Below are positions 23,571-35,058 of a DNA stretch of 64,000 nt, piece after piece (the stretch's first letter is position 1; every line of letters starts with the position of its first letter). The translations under genes were made by a program, and so were the position numbers. The DNA comes from Lycium barbarum (lineage: Eukaryota > Streptophyta > Magnoliopsida > Solanales > Solanaceae): NCBI RefSeq assembly GCF_019175385.1, contig NC_083343.1:49250457-49314456 (forward strand), in the 5' to 3' direction. The notes below the pieces were generated by a model that made no database searches, was not told where the DNA came from, and worked only from the letters and a program-made list of their open reading frames with translations.

Positions 23571-24194
23571 ATGTCGATGAAGAGATCAGCCCCAGATAGT
23601 GGGCGCACCAGTAAGGCCCCTAGAGTATCTCCAGAGCCGAGCAAGAGGAGCCTCGGCTATTCGATTAAGTCAGATCCGTCAGAGGACCCAGCTACAATTC
23701 CTCCAGAGTTCCTGACTCCCAGAGCAGAGGATCCTGCGGAGGACAGCTATGATACAGATCCGTCGGAGGACCCCGCAACAATTCCTCCAGACTTTCTGAC
23801 CCCCAGAGCAGGGGATTCCACGGATGGTGACTATGATACAGATCCCTCAGAGGATTCGACGATGACTCCTCCAGAGCTTCTTACCTCCAGGGAGGAGGAT
23901 AGTTATGGCACAGACCCGTCAGAGCACTCTTCTGGGACGACGGAGGAGGAGGATTCCGGGGATATGCCAGTTGTACCTGTGATGGAGCACTATGCCAGTC
24001 CGGCCACCTCGGAGAGTGCTACGGATTACTCCTGTCCCTTGTCCTGGCCATCAGTGAACCAGGAATCGCCTGGTTATCTATACTCTTCCGAGTCGGATGC
24101 GAGAAATGACGAGAGTCAAACGAGCGGAGAGCAGACAGACGAGGATGGGGGGCATACTTCACATGGCAGCTCCCCGAACCAGGCTCGAGATTGA
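23571..24194 (+). CDS. 207-aa acidic S/P/D/E-rich repeat protein of non-autonomous element E, function unknown
   Basis: The ORF occupies the place where A and B carry gag. ATG 23571 is the first ATG after the acceptor-like CAG and corresponds to the gag ATG position. The N-terminus (residues 1-30) is basic and Ser/Pro-rich (KRSAP, KAPR, SKRS). From residue 35 the word DPSED starts imperfect repeats of 28, 28 and 24 residues (at 35, 63, 91 and 115) with cores TIPPEFLTPRA and TIPPDFLTPRA. The rest is acidic and Ser/Thr-rich, with no Cys knuckle, no DPGST, no RT motif, no signal peptide and no membrane segment. It is predicted disordered. The frame is open across all 207 codons although it lies in a heavily mutated neighbourhood, which suggests recent insertion or selection on the source copy. 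I do not recognise a family. It could be a captured host fragment, a highly altered gag start or an element-specific cofactor. Confidence 0.6.
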   Translation: MSMKRSAPDSGRTSKAPRVSPEPSKRSLGYSIKSDPSEDPATIPPEFLTPRAEDPAEDSYDTDPSEDPATIPPDFLTPRAGDSTDGDYDTDPSEDSTMTPPELLTSREEDSYGTDPSEHSSGTTEEEDSGDMPVVPVMEHYASPATSESATDYSCPLSWPSVNQESPGYLYSSESDARNDESQTSGEQTDEDGGHTSHGSSPNQARD

Positions 24195-24536
24195 TCGGCT
24201 ACAGGTATATGAGATTTTCTTTGAAACTTTCTATGTATACGTAATCTCTGCAAAATACTAAATAATGACGGCAGACAGAAATTCAAAAGGGGCCAAGGAC
24301 TTAGCGGTTAGGAGTAATGGCGATTGAGATGTCTCCGCCACCAGTGCGAATTTAGGAACCCCGGATAAAAGATAGTCATATGTACGGATGGGAGTGACTA
24401 GCGAAGATTTAAACAGAGGCAATATAGAAATTGTATGGTCCCGAAAGTGAAGACAGGAGCGGGACCCGCCGTAAGGATGTTTTGGGAAGTCGTTAGAACC
24501 CCGACTTACCTTAAATGATGTGACAAAGGTCGTGCG
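24195..24536 (+). other. E internal spacer between ORF and 5S-like segment
   Basis: A/G-rich, with stops in all frames and no recognisable feature. Confidence 0.6.
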
Positions 24537-24660
24537 GGGCAGTCGATATAATTATACCAGCATTCACGTATTAAAATGCATTAAAGTTTCAAGGTTAAGC
24601 GTGCTGGGGTGAGAGCAATTTCACGATGGGTGACCCCCTGGGAAATATGCTGAAAATTCC
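24537..24660 (+). pseudogene. 5S-rRNA-derived segment inside element E
   Basis: About 124 nt align by eye with plant 5S rRNA along its length. ATACCAGCA (24554-24562) matches the 5' part. The middle matches with many C/T and G/A differences. The 3' half is well kept: GTTAAGCGTGCT (box A, ends 24605), GGGGTGAGAG (intermediate element, 24606-24615) and GATGGGTGACC plus CCCTGGGAA (box C, 24625-24644). So the internal Pol III promoter elements are nearly intact while the rest drifts. It is not a normal 5S gene: it is isolated, diverged and has no T-run terminator directly after it. 5S sequence inside LTR elements is known from the small Cassandra elements, where it is in the LTR; here it is in the internal region. 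Confidence 0.8.
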
Positions 24661-25070
24661 ATAAATGTGGGAACAAACGACGAATGTGAAATTAGGTAGT
24701 CTAGAGTAAACTAGAGTGTACGAAGTGGTTAAAAACCTTATAGAAGTCGGGTAAGTGGGGACAGGCTAGACTAGCAGAAGGATTTTACAATTGTAAAGGA
24801 TCGCGGAAAGCGACGATTATCTAAAGGGCATAGGCGTGTGCAGACCCTCTTAATAAAGGAAGGGAGAACATGTTAGACCTAAAATGAACTATGACGACTC
24901 AAGATCCAATAAAGGGGACTTATTAACGCAGGGCCAGTATTCGTAACTAACTTAAATGACCTATGACATAAAGGCAACCTAAGCCCTTAAAATGGATATG
25001 CTAAGCGACATGTGAGGTATCTATGAAGGAGACCTCCCCGAAGTATTATACTACGCTACAAGGCCAGTTT

Positions 25071-25106
25071 AACATTCGAGGATGAATGTTCTAAAGGGGG
25101 GGAGGA
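25071..25106 (+). promoter_or_regulatory. PPT and adjacent hairpin of E
   Basis: AACATTCG-AGGA-TGAATGTT (25071-25090, one G.U pair) is followed by the polypurine tract AAAGGGGGGGAGGA (25093-25106) directly before the 3' LTR. Confidence 0.9.
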
Positions 25107-28100
25107 TGTTATATCCCGCATTTTGTGCAATCGGATGATTCAAGGAAATTGCGGGAGGACAACAAGCAAGGCCATATTTTATTTTGTTTGGCACATGAGT
25201 GCTTATGAAAAATCTAGAAGTGGAAATATGGAGAAAGACGAAGGGCAAATTTGGAAGTTGGAAAAATGTTTCATAAATTACAAGAACTAGTCAAAAATAC
25301 AAAGTGGGCTTGAAAGTGTTTTTTTGGAAAATTTGAGGCCCAACCGGCCATAGGGCATGGGCTAGGCCCATGACTAATTAATTCATGATATTAAATAAGA
25401 TGACTAAGTCATCTTTATCACAATAATCTCTAGAATTTTCAAGAAGAGGAGAACAAGAGAAAGAAGAGGAGAAGTTCTAGGGCCCTTCTGCCATAGAGGA
25501 ATTCCCAAGAAAAATTTGCAAAAATTCCTTCAAAAATCATTTTCTACCAAGTAAAGGGTGCTTAACAAGGTAGAGTTGTTGTTGGAGCAAGAAATATTCA
25601 TAATCATACATGTTGCCAAGTTGTAGTCAAGTGAGAAGTTGAAGAAGAAAAGGTGAATTTTAATCTTGTTTTATGTGTTATACATGGTTTATATGTGTTG
25701 TAGTATGCTAAAATGGATGAAATTCATGAAAGAGAGGGATATGGTATGTGGCCGTGCATGTGTATATATATGTAGGAATCATATTTCAATTATTTTGTTT
25801 AGTGTTTGGTTGTTGTTGTTGTAAATACTATATTGATAATGGAAGTTGAATGAATTTGGAGAGAAGGTAGTTGTGTGTGCATGATGAAGCCGTGAGTGTG
25901 TAATGTGTATGTGGCCGTGTATACATGATCTATAGTCGTGTATATTGGTGAGTTGTGAAAGAATAATGAGCGAGTTGTAGTTAATATTTTAGTTGTTGTG
26001 TTGTAGATCTCATATTACAAATAAAGATTTGATAAGTTTGGTGAAGTATTGGTAAGTGGAAGATTGTGTATATTGAAAAATAATGTTTTTGCATGGATAG
26101 CATGTAATGGTATTAGTATGATGTTGTTGGAATATATGTTATAAGGTTGCTATTGTACTCATTGAAGTCGGAAGGTTTTGAAGAAAGTGGTAAATTGAGA
26201 TCATGTGTCTTGAATGGAATATGTGAATGGCTAGTGTGATTGTTGAGTTGTGTTAGTAGTTTGGCCGGGTTTGAATTCCCGGGTTGTTGTTGATTGAAAA
26301 CTTGCTAAGTTGAATGCCGAGGATGGTATATTTACAGAGGAAGTGCTGCCGAAATTTCGGTAGCCAAGTATTACCTTAAGATTTCAACTCTAAGTATCCT
26401 AATAAGAGTTTTGGTAAATATGACCAATTTGCTTATTTTGACGAAATTACAACGTGAATTCGGAGTAGCAAAAGGAGCGGAAAGAGGTATGTAAGGCTTC
26501 ACCTTTCTTTCTAGGGCATGTCTTAGACGTAATAAGTTGGGTACGAGCCTCGGGGACAACTCTATTCCCCGGAATCCGCATCCAAAGTTTCCCTTTTTTT
26601 CCTTCAATAGAATTGAACTAGAAAGTGCGCGAAATGTTAGAAAGACCTCCTAAACCCCTAGAACTTGTATAAATGGGACCCGACTACTATAAAACCCCTC
26701 ACAAGTAATGCCATGACAGGCAACATATGCAAATCGTATACGCTACCTCATTCGGGCCGAGGTGGGCCCGTTGCTCTCGGATTTTCCTTATAGTTCTGTT
26801 TGACTTACTTGAAGTTGAATCCAAAGAGGGCCTTTGATCCCGATCCCGTTACTAAATGATAAGTACTGTAACTACTCTAACGAGAATACTTCTATGATGA
26901 CAATGATAACGGCGATGTTAGACAAGAGAATATGCCTATGATAAGTACGACCGGAATGATTCTACGGCTAAGATTTCTAAGCTAAGGATTCAATATGAGT
27001 ATGAAAGTAATAAACTAGTTCTTGAACCTTATTTCCACCGCCTAGCTATGATGCTATTTCCTAAGGAATCCAAAGCCTATGAGTTGACGTCTATGATGCC
27101 ATGATTCCATTCTATGTTTACTGTTGATACTATTCTCCGTTGGTAGTCTCGCCTTAAAATACTTGTTCCTTCAAGGAGAGACAAAGCGACCACGATTGTT
27201 CCATAGTGTAATCGGAGGTCACTGACCTTACGTCACTCCGATGGCTACATGATTTTTCTTTGGCTCTCTCGCGTGCTTATATGACATATGTATATAAGAT
27301 ATGTAAATGTATATAAGACACGTATATGTATATGATAAAAGATCCAGAGCGCTATAGACGCTGATATATGCACATGATACACGTATATGTATATGATGAA
27401 AGAGCCAGAGCGCTATAGACGTTGATATATGCACATGATACACGTATATGTATATGATGAAAGAGCCAGAGCGCTATAGACGCTGATATACGTACATGAT
27501 ATATGCATATGTATACGGGGAAGATGGAGATAAGGGCAGAGCGTTATATACGCATATCCACATGATCAGTTGGCATTACATGACATGATATCGTCCCGGA
27601 CGCGGGATGTGTATATTTATGGTTAAATGGATCGGCTGCCGATGCCTCGGCAACATGACATGTTCTACTTTTATAGATATATATGAACAAGAAAATATTT
27701 TCAAGGGAAAGCTAAGCATGCATGGCATCTGCCCAAGGGCACTTATATGTACAGGTTATGTTTCTACCTCAGGACACGTGTTATAACTCTTTTATGTCAT
27801 TATCACTTTTTTATATTTTCCGTATATTACTATTCATGCCTTACATACTCGGTACACTATTCGTACTGACGTCCCTTCTTGTGGACGCTGTGTTTCATGC
27901 CGCGCAGGTCAGCGGACAGGCGGGTTTGGTTCTTAGGAGCTCTACCAGCAGCACTTGACAGCGCTCCAGTTGTTCCGGAGCCTCACTTCCTTGGTACTAT
28001 TTTGTGTATATATATATTCGGGCACGACAGTACTCGGCCCTTTCTATGTATATAGTACTATGTCTAGAGGCTCGTAGACAGATATGTACAGGTAGATGTC

Positions 28101-28317
28101 TTGTATTTTGAATTGTTCGCGTCTCTGTATAATGTGACAGCAACGCTTACTAGTCTATGTTTATGGTGACGCGGCTAATGTTAAAGCTCAGCAATGAAAA
28201 AAAAAACGTATAGCACAGTTCCTACGGCCCGCTGAGAAGTAAAGGTAAAAATGATAGATAAGGGGTGCTCGGTACAAGTATCGGGTACTCGTCGCGGCCC
28301 CTAGTCGGGTCATGACA
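25107..28317 (+). mobile_element. 3' LTR of E
   Basis: A full 3211-bp copy of the 5' LTR with scattered substitutions. It has three instead of two 61-bp minisatellite units (27344-27526). Ends GGGTCATGACA at 28317, followed by the TSD GAAAT. Confidence 0.92.
27344..27526 (+). repeat. 61-bp minisatellite, three units (two in the 5' LTR)
   Basis: Units start with CCAGAGCGCTATAGACG at 27344, 27405 and 27466. In the 5' LTR they start at 22444 and 22505. One unit exactly explains the LTR length difference. Confidence 0.9.
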
Positions 28318-28322
28318 GAAAT

Positions 28323-29310
28323 GATGTTAAGATATTCTTGGGCTCATTTGAGCACCTTCGCATATTCTTGTAAAGATTGCAGCATAAGGCGTGACAGAAA
28401 AAACTTAGAGTAAAATCTGAGTAAAGAGGCAATAGGATGGTTTGAATTAAAAGTAAAGAAACGACGCGAGATAATATGCCTAAAGTATTACAAGTTGGAT
28501 TAAGGGAAATAGCGAAAAGGTTTAAGCGAGACGAACAGAGCAAGCTGATTATTGGATGACAGTGAATTTATATGTCAAATAAAAAAAAATTCTTTTAGAA
28601 TTATACCAGCTAATGATAGTCAGATCACAGAGCAGCTATGTAAAGTTATAACATGAGGGAACTCCAGCGCTACTTGATAGCCAACTCTAAAGATCGAGAT
28701 TAAGAACTAAAAGCAAAGTGACAGTTAAAATCGTTTAATAAGAAAGTCGAGAAGTGATACATGATGGTGAAGATTCCAGAGTATGGACTGTAACACAGAG
28801 CAATGTATGGTTATTGAAGAAAAATAATGTTACACCAAGGGAAATTTCGTCTTATTCGTAGAGTCTGCGAAGGGTCTACAGGTTCCCAGAGGCATGAAAT
28901 ACTCCAGGGATTGTAAAGTCTAATAAATCGACGAGGGACGTCTATGCGTGAGAGGTAAGATGAGGTGAACGATACATCTTAAAGGAGTAAATATAGAAGA
29001 AGAAAGAGTCGAGTTAAGACTACGTGCACCAGGAGAGAGTAAGATTTCAGCGGAAGAGCTCGCAATACAATCGTTAACCAACTGCGAAATGAAAAGGAGA
29101 GTAAAGACAACGGCGTAGAATTATCACCTCGAGAGGCATGAACAAGAACAAATATTATGGGAATGGTTACTTAGAGATCTGGAATGCGTTACAATAAACT
29201 GAAGGGATCGACTAATGAAGGAGGCATGTGCAGGGCATAATTCAGTAAAAGAACGTTTAAGGAAGTATTGGAAGTGCAGAATTAGTTTAACATTCGAGGA
29301 CGAATGTTCC
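28323..29310 (+). other. Element D internal non-coding region, right part
   Basis: Continuation of D after E. A/G-rich; no gag-pol similarity. It ends in the hairpin AACATTCG-AGGA-CGAATGTT (29289-29308). Confidence 0.65.
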
Positions 29311-29324
29311 AAAGGGGGGAAGGA
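29311..29324 (+). promoter_or_regulatory. polypurine tract of D
   Basis: AAAGGGGGGAAGGA directly before the 3' LTR start; it primes plus-strand DNA synthesis in this element class. Confidence 0.9.
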
Positions 29325-31292
29325 TGTTACACCCCAGAAAATTTCGTGTTACTAAGGCTACAGACGGCTTAATGTGAGCTCGAGGAGGAGCAAATATCAC
29401 AAGTATAAAGAATGAATTTCTACTGTAGTAGCAAGAGTATGATATTTGGAATTCGTACAATATGATTGGAACAATACGTTAAAAGATATATAGCCCTCGT
29501 AACCGTAAGCTGAGGTGGGGCCCACATGATGGGATTTTTATAAAGAACATATGATAAGTTATATGGACAATATATGTGAAGTTAAACACAACTCAAGAAG
29601 GACCCTTGAGCCAAATCCAAGTGTAAGCCCTCCAAAAAGATGTTTTTAAGTTACGTTTTCGGGTGATCTGACTTCGGGAGGCCATAACCCCATCATTATT
29701 TGCGAATTTGGGAAACCTTATAAAAGTAAAGTTGTAGATAATTGAAATACCTTTCCAACCATAGGTCTTGGGCCTATATGTGACATCGGGATAAAGGGTT
29801 ATGGACGTTTTAAGGCAGAAAGGTCAAGCTGGGCAGTGAAATGGGCCCAACCCGATTCCAAGTCGGGTCATGCCCATTTCCCTTGCTATTTAAGGGAAAT
29901 TTTCAGCCTTTAGCCTCATTTTTACACCAGTAAAATCCAGAATAATTGAGAGAGATAGAGAGAGAGAGAGGAGAGTTAGAGAGAGGAAGTGGAGAATCGA
30001 TCAAGTTCGAGGCCCCGAATCCCGAGGATCGTGAACGATAAAGTGTAGTACGAGTTATCATCGTCATTTTAAGCTAAATATTGATCCTGGGGGAGGGTAT
30101 TTTCGTGGTTGAGCTGCTGCTAAGGTATGTATAAGATTCCTTTTATGTTATTAATAAGTTTATTTAGAGTTTTAACGGAGTAGAACGGAGAAAATAGCGT
30201 TATAAATTCGTTTGTTGTTTTGTTGAGATTTATGGATCAGGGTTGTTTTAGTTGGATTAAACGGATGGATTTAGCTGAGTTATGATGTATAATAATTGTT
30301 GATGTTGTTGACAAGTTGTTGTTCCTGAAATGGGAGAATAAAGTGTATGAAGATAAAATATACAAAGCATATACCGGGCTATTTTTATATGATTTTCGTG
30401 GCGTTTTGTGACAATATTTTGGGGCTGTTTGGTGGTTGTTATGAATTGTTTTGTGGGCTGGAATATCGTGGGATTGGCTGTAGTTGTTGTTGTTGTTGTT
30501 GTGTTTGTTGTTATACAATAGATATACGAAAATAAAGAAGTGTATCCAAGCATTGGTATACGAATGTATATTGGGCTGTCTTGGAAGTGATTTAAGAATG
30601 GATTTAATTCTAGTTTGATATGAAATTGTTGGTGTTGTTGTTGTTGGTATTTTGATTGATGTTTGGCTAAATTGGAATCTCGAGGATTGTTAAGTTTTCA
30701 GGGGAAATGCTGCCCGAATTTCGTTAAGTTTCGTTCGTACTTGGATTGGTTAGTAAGTGATGTGGATGATCTAACTGTGGCTTATGTTATCTTAATTTTA
30801 GACCTACGAGCTCGAGAAGTAGATGTTGGACATTTAAATAAGCGTTAAAGGTATGTAAAGCTAACCCTTCCTTCTTTTGGCATGATCTTTATGAAACAAA
30901 TAGATGACGTATGTATGATTTCAAAAAGCTGCTATTCTTAGAGACACTAGGATGGCTAATGTACTTTATTCCCAGGACTTATTTTATTATGTCTTGATAC
31001 GTGTCTATGATTCCAGAAATCCTATTTGATATAATCCATTGTGACATTCGAAGGGTACTTGATATGATTATCGTTTTGATTTTCAAATGATAGTTCATTT
31101 TGATTATTCTATCGAGTCTCAGATATGATTTAGTTTGCATATGGTTTCTCACTACTCTCCTCGTGCATGCCTCAATATGTCTTTCATCGAGTCCCGGGTC
31201 GGGTTTGTTATCGTGCACAGTTTTACTGCATTGTTCACCGGGTCCCTCACTAGAGGGTCGGGTATGGTATGTATATATATATATATATGTAT

Positions 31293-31388
31293 ATGATGGT
31301 GTTATGATGTGATGATGTGATGGTGTTATGATGTGATGATGTGATGGTGTTATGATTTGATGATATGATGGTGTTATGATGTGATTAT
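31293..31388 (+). repeat. minisatellite of GATGGTGTTATGATGTGAT-type units in D 3' LTR
   Basis: About four imperfect tandem units of roughly 24-27 bp. Confidence 0.85.
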
Positions 31389-31578
31389 GGCGCCAATGAT
31401 GGTATATGGCGACCTTATTCACCGAGTCCCATAATGGGCCGGATATGATATATGATATTGATATGCATGATTTTCATTTCATAAGGCAAGTGTATTGATA
31501 TTTTAAAAGTCAAACTTGTTTCTAGTAATCTCTATTTCAGTTATGATCCTCTTTATTGTATTTCATGTTTTATATACT

Positions 31579-31636
31579 CAGTACATATTCCGTACTGACC
31601 CCCTTTCTTCCGGGGGCTGCGTTTCATGCCCGCAGG
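31579..31636 (+). other. three-hairpin RNA module in D 3' LTR
   Basis: CAGTAC/GTACTG (with one extra C in the loop), CCCCC/GGGGG and CTGCG/CGCAG are all paired. Confidence 0.68.
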
Positions 31637-32166
31637 TACAGATAGTCGGTTTGGTGACCCTTCAGCATAGGACTTCTACTCAGCTGTCTTGGAGAGCTCC
31701 GTTATTCTGGAACCTAGACTTTTGGTACAGATCTTATGGTGTATATATATATATGTTTACCCAGGGGTACGGCGGGGCCCTGTCCCGTCATATTTCGCTA
31801 TCGATATTCTTAGAGGTCTGTAGACATATGTGTGGGTTGTGTATAAGTTCTGTTCAGTTGTGTCTATACGATGTGCTATGGATATGTTCGTCTGTAATGG
31901 CAGCCTTGTCGGCTTGCATATGATATGATGTTCGTTTGTAGTGGCAGCCTCGTCGGCTTTATCATTTTATGATTTGATTAGTTGTGACCACTCAGGGGAC
32001 AGTATATCTGGATATATATATACATGACAACGTTATGAACCTTGGAATTCTTTTGCGAGTTTCCATATTGTTCATAGATTCAGTTTGACTACATCCATCA
32101 GGCACGTATACGAGTGTCCAGGTCGGGCACTAGTCATGGCCCACGGGGTTGGGTCGTGACATATAT

Positions 32167-32660
32167 TTCGTTTAAGAATCATGTATTTAGTGCTAGCATT
32201 GATTAAGAATCATAGGAATGGTCTTACATTGGTGGGAGGTTGAGAGGAGAGGGAAATGTCATTCATGGGTTTTTTTGCGAAGTTAGAATGACTGAAAATG
32301 ATTTTTTGGGTTAACTGTTGAATTTATAGGACTGGGTTTGGGATGGGCTGGCTTGCTGAGCGAGCTCCAAAGTGAGGGGATTCCTCACCATGCGCTTTTC
32401 TCAACAATCCCTATAGCGAGTTACTTCCTCCCTTTGGGTTTCGCTCATCGAGCCCTTCAGTTTCTCCATACATAGTCAATTTTCCAATATCGTGTTTTTG
32501 ATACCTTGTGCGTCGCTGAGTGAGGCATATAGCGAGATCCTCTCTCTCTCTTTGGAGCTCGCTTAGTGAGCTCCCTCTGCCTCGCAACACTAAGAAAAAT
32601 TTCGCTATTCTGTTTCTATAGTTTATGCTATAGTTCTGGATTACGGAATGTTACAGCATC
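32167..32660 (-). mobile_element. Solo LTR F, right part (LTR to 32655) and TSD
   Basis: On the minus strand this is the LTR start (TGTAACATTCCG from 32655). GCATC (32656-32660) is the right TSD partner of ACATC at 15398. It carries GAGCGAGCTC / AGCGAG / CTCGCTTAGTGAGCTC words (32350-32590), F's version of the promoter-proximal inverted-repeat cluster. Across the insertion the RT reading of element C rejoins. Confidence 0.85.
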
Positions 32661-32838
32661 AGTCTTATTTATCTGAAAGAAGGATGGATAGTTGGGAATG
32701 TCCATTGACTACCGTCAATTGAATAAGGTCACGATTAAGAATAAGTATTTGGTTCCTAGAATTAATGAATTATTCAATTAACTTCAGGGTTCCCTATGTT
32801 TTTCCAAGATTGACCTTAGATCAGGATACCATCAGTTG
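32661..32838 (+). pseudogene. RT pseudogene of element C, middle piece
   Basis: Shifted-frame translation shows the RT core seen intact in A: the text corresponding to [14 protein letters not shown] is at 32700-32740 ([20 protein letters not shown]), then [15 protein letters not shown] up to 32843, where B is inserted. At least one frameshift and a TAA stop lie in this piece. Confidence 0.8.
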
Positions 32839-32843
32839 AAGGT

Positions 32844-34768
32844 TGTCACGACCCAACCCCGTAGGCCGTGACTAGTGCCCGATCTGGGCACCCGAACCCA
32901 TCTATCGAATATTATCTCAAATTCTATCAAACGACTTCTAGTGTATGGTAGAAGCCGACGAGGCTTTATTTCAAATTTAGATAATTTCCAGAAAACAATT
33001 TCGGCAGAGTTTCCTTTGTTTTACGGACTATCCAATATACCCTGCACGCAGAAAATACCAACAAAGGCCACACAGGGCTAACAAAGCAATGTATAAACAT
33101 ATGCGGACCGGCCGCCTCGGCGTATAGGATCTCCCAAACAACATATGCGAACCGGCCGCCTCGGCGTATGGGATCGCCCAAACGACATGTACACACATCA
33201 GTACAGAAAGACCCTAACCCACAGACATATCCACAGACCTCTAAACAGACTGACAGAACTATATGACGAGACAGGGCCCCGTCGTACCCCTGAATGACGT
33301 ACATATATACAATGACAGGAGACTGTACCAAAAATATAGGCCTCGGATAAGAGAGCGCCTCAGAAAAGCAGAGTATGACCCTAAGCAGGCGGATCAGCAA
33401 ACCTGTCGTCTGTACCTGCGCGGCATAAAAACGCAGCCCCCGAAGAAAGGGGGTCAGTACGAAATATGTACTGAATATGTAAAGCCTGAATTACAGAGAC
33501 AAAATCATAACTGGTACAGAACGTACAGAAAAAGTGAGTAGAAAATCCAGAGTATCAAATACATATTTTCAAAACATGCGGAGTGTGTACAGAAACATAT
33601 GTCATATCAAATCCGGCCCTGCCATGGGACTCGGCAAACAGAACGTGGCCACCCTCCCGACGCTGGTGCCATAACACAGAAGAATCAGAATAGGGGGATA
33701 ACCCCGTAACATAATATGTCATATCAGATGGCCATAGCAAATCATATCAGAACAAGCGTACATGGCACAGCATACTCCATAAACCCATGTACGCGTATAC
33801 CTACCCCTCACATCGAGGCACGGCGAACAATGCAAAGGATCACGCTTGACAACATATCCTGGCCCGGGCTCAGTGTGGGAAACATTGGGGCATCCACGAG
33901 TGGAGTAGTGAGAAACTAATGCAATTAAAATACCAAAAATGTTTTCATAGACTCGATGAGGCATATCAAGACAAACCGATCCAATGAAGTTGGACGGGAT
34001 CATAATAAATGAGTTTCGAGTATCATAATGAATTACAAAAGTATGACCTTTCTGAAATCGTTCCGAGTGTCAAAAGGAGTTATCAGACTTAATGGAATAT
34101 TCGAAACAATGTTTGTTAGGTAATTAGAATAGTAGTTCAAACATTTCTTTCAAAAACCGCTTGAAAAATAAGACTTAAGTACAATAAGGGCAAAACCGGG
34201 AATAATGGGCCCACCTCGGAACAAGCAAGGCGGTGGGCTCAAGTTACACATTTTAAGCTTATGGGGTCACCTACAAAGTTTCTACGGACGTTCTATAGCT
34301 TTCCAAGTAGTTTGGGGAAAGTTTGCATGATTACCAAGAATACAAACCAAAAAGGCTCAGTCTTACTGAAGGAAAAAGCGAGATTTTTAATTGCGGATTC
34401 CGATGGGCAGAAAGTCTTTCGAAGCCCGAATTTGATTCTAATACACTTAGGCATGCCAAAAGAAAGATCGGGGTAGCTTTACATACCTTTTGAGCTTTTT
34501 AAGCCTATCCAAGCTCACTCCCCGTTTCGTTGAAAATCTGTAAATGGTCACATTTACCAATTGTAAGTTATAGATGCTACGAATTCAATTCAACTCATAT
34601 TTGTCTACCGAAATTTCGGCAGCACTTCCCCTATACATATAGCACCCCCGAGAATTCAACTCGGTTCAAAACCATCAACAACAACCCAACAACAAACATC
34701 AACAACAACAACAATCACTATAACGCAACATAACTTATTTAGCCATCTTTTCAATACAATGTCATAAC
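32844..34768 (-). mobile_element. 3' LTR of B, distal part
   Basis: Starts on the plus strand with TGTCACGACCC and aligns with 52128-54047 of the 5' LTR. The three-hairpin module is at 33415-33473. ATAAC (34764-34768) is the TSD of A. Frames at 32875-34003 recur in the 5' LTR and are not genes. Confidence 0.9.
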
Positions 34769-35058
34769 TGTTATATCCCGTGTTTTCACACGTTGGAAGA
34801 ATTTGAAAACAATCTTGATTTGTGAGAAATAAGGTCAATTTGATATTTTGTTGAACATAGGAGTTATGTATGAAAGATTAGAGTCATGGAGGTGTGGGAC
34901 AAAGCTAAGGGCAAATTTGGAATTTTGGAAATTAGTTTCGGGAATTACAAAATGTGATTCACAAGTTATTGGGCTCAAATATTTAAGTGGAATTGAGGCC
35001 CAAAGAGGGGACCTTGGCCGGCCACTTTGGCTTGGTCCAAGCCCATTTTATGGGTCAT

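Larger units (their letters stand above)
20209..28317 (+). mobile_element. Element E: complete non-autonomous LTR retrotransposon (8109 bp), TSD GAAAT
   Basis: LTRs are 20209-23358 (3150 bp) and 25107-28317 (3211 bp). The 61-bp difference is one extra minisatellite unit. The TSD is GAAAT (20204-20208 and 28318-28322). The internal region is only 1748 bp: PBS, leader hairpin, a 207-codon ORF unrelated to gag or pol, a 5S-rRNA-like segment and the PPT. LTR start (TGTTATATCCCG), LTR end, PBS and PPT neighbourhood are the same as in A and B, so trans-mobilisation by such relatives is the simplest reading. LTR identity and the open ORF indicate a recent insertion. Confidence 0.92.
29325..32161 (+). 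mobile_element. 3' LTR of D (2837 bp)
   Basis: TGTTACACCCC...GGGTCGTGACA. It contains the promoter palindrome (29839-29879), donor-like AAG|GTATGT near 30124, (GTT)n near 30480, a GATGGTGTTATGATGTGAT-type minisatellite (31293-31388) and an intact three-hairpin module (31579-31636). Frames at 30979-31422 and 31516-31923 cover the minisatellite and hairpin module and are not genes. Confidence 0.92.
16942..32166 (+). mobile_element. Element D with TSD TATAT (element 16947-32161), interrupted by E
   Basis: D is bounded by TATAT at 16942-16946 and 32162-32166. Its 5' LTR (16947-18506) has lost its 3' part. The 3' LTR (29325-32161) is complete at 2837 bp. Between them, apart from E, lies only non-coding A/G-rich sequence and a good PPT. 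Thus a deletion removed the end of the 5' LTR, the PBS and any gag-pol. D lies in solo LTR F and was in turn hit by E (TSD GAAAT). It cannot encode its own machinery. Confidence 0.9.

Noticed and set aside
23571..24194. Decayed gag as explanation for the E ORF
   Set aside because: No capsid-like words, no Cys knuckle and no alignment with A or B beyond the start position; left as unknown rather than gag.
31293..31422. Histidine/Ile-Thr-Pro-Ser repeat protein (minus strand frame 30979-31422)
   Set aside because: The repeat is the minisatellite read in antisense within the D 3' LTR; absent from the other LTR families.
34677..34722. (CAA)n tract in B as a translational enhancer
   Set aside because: B is on the minus strand, so the sense RNA has (UUG)n; the same sense pattern is in D. 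No basis for a CAA-type leader.
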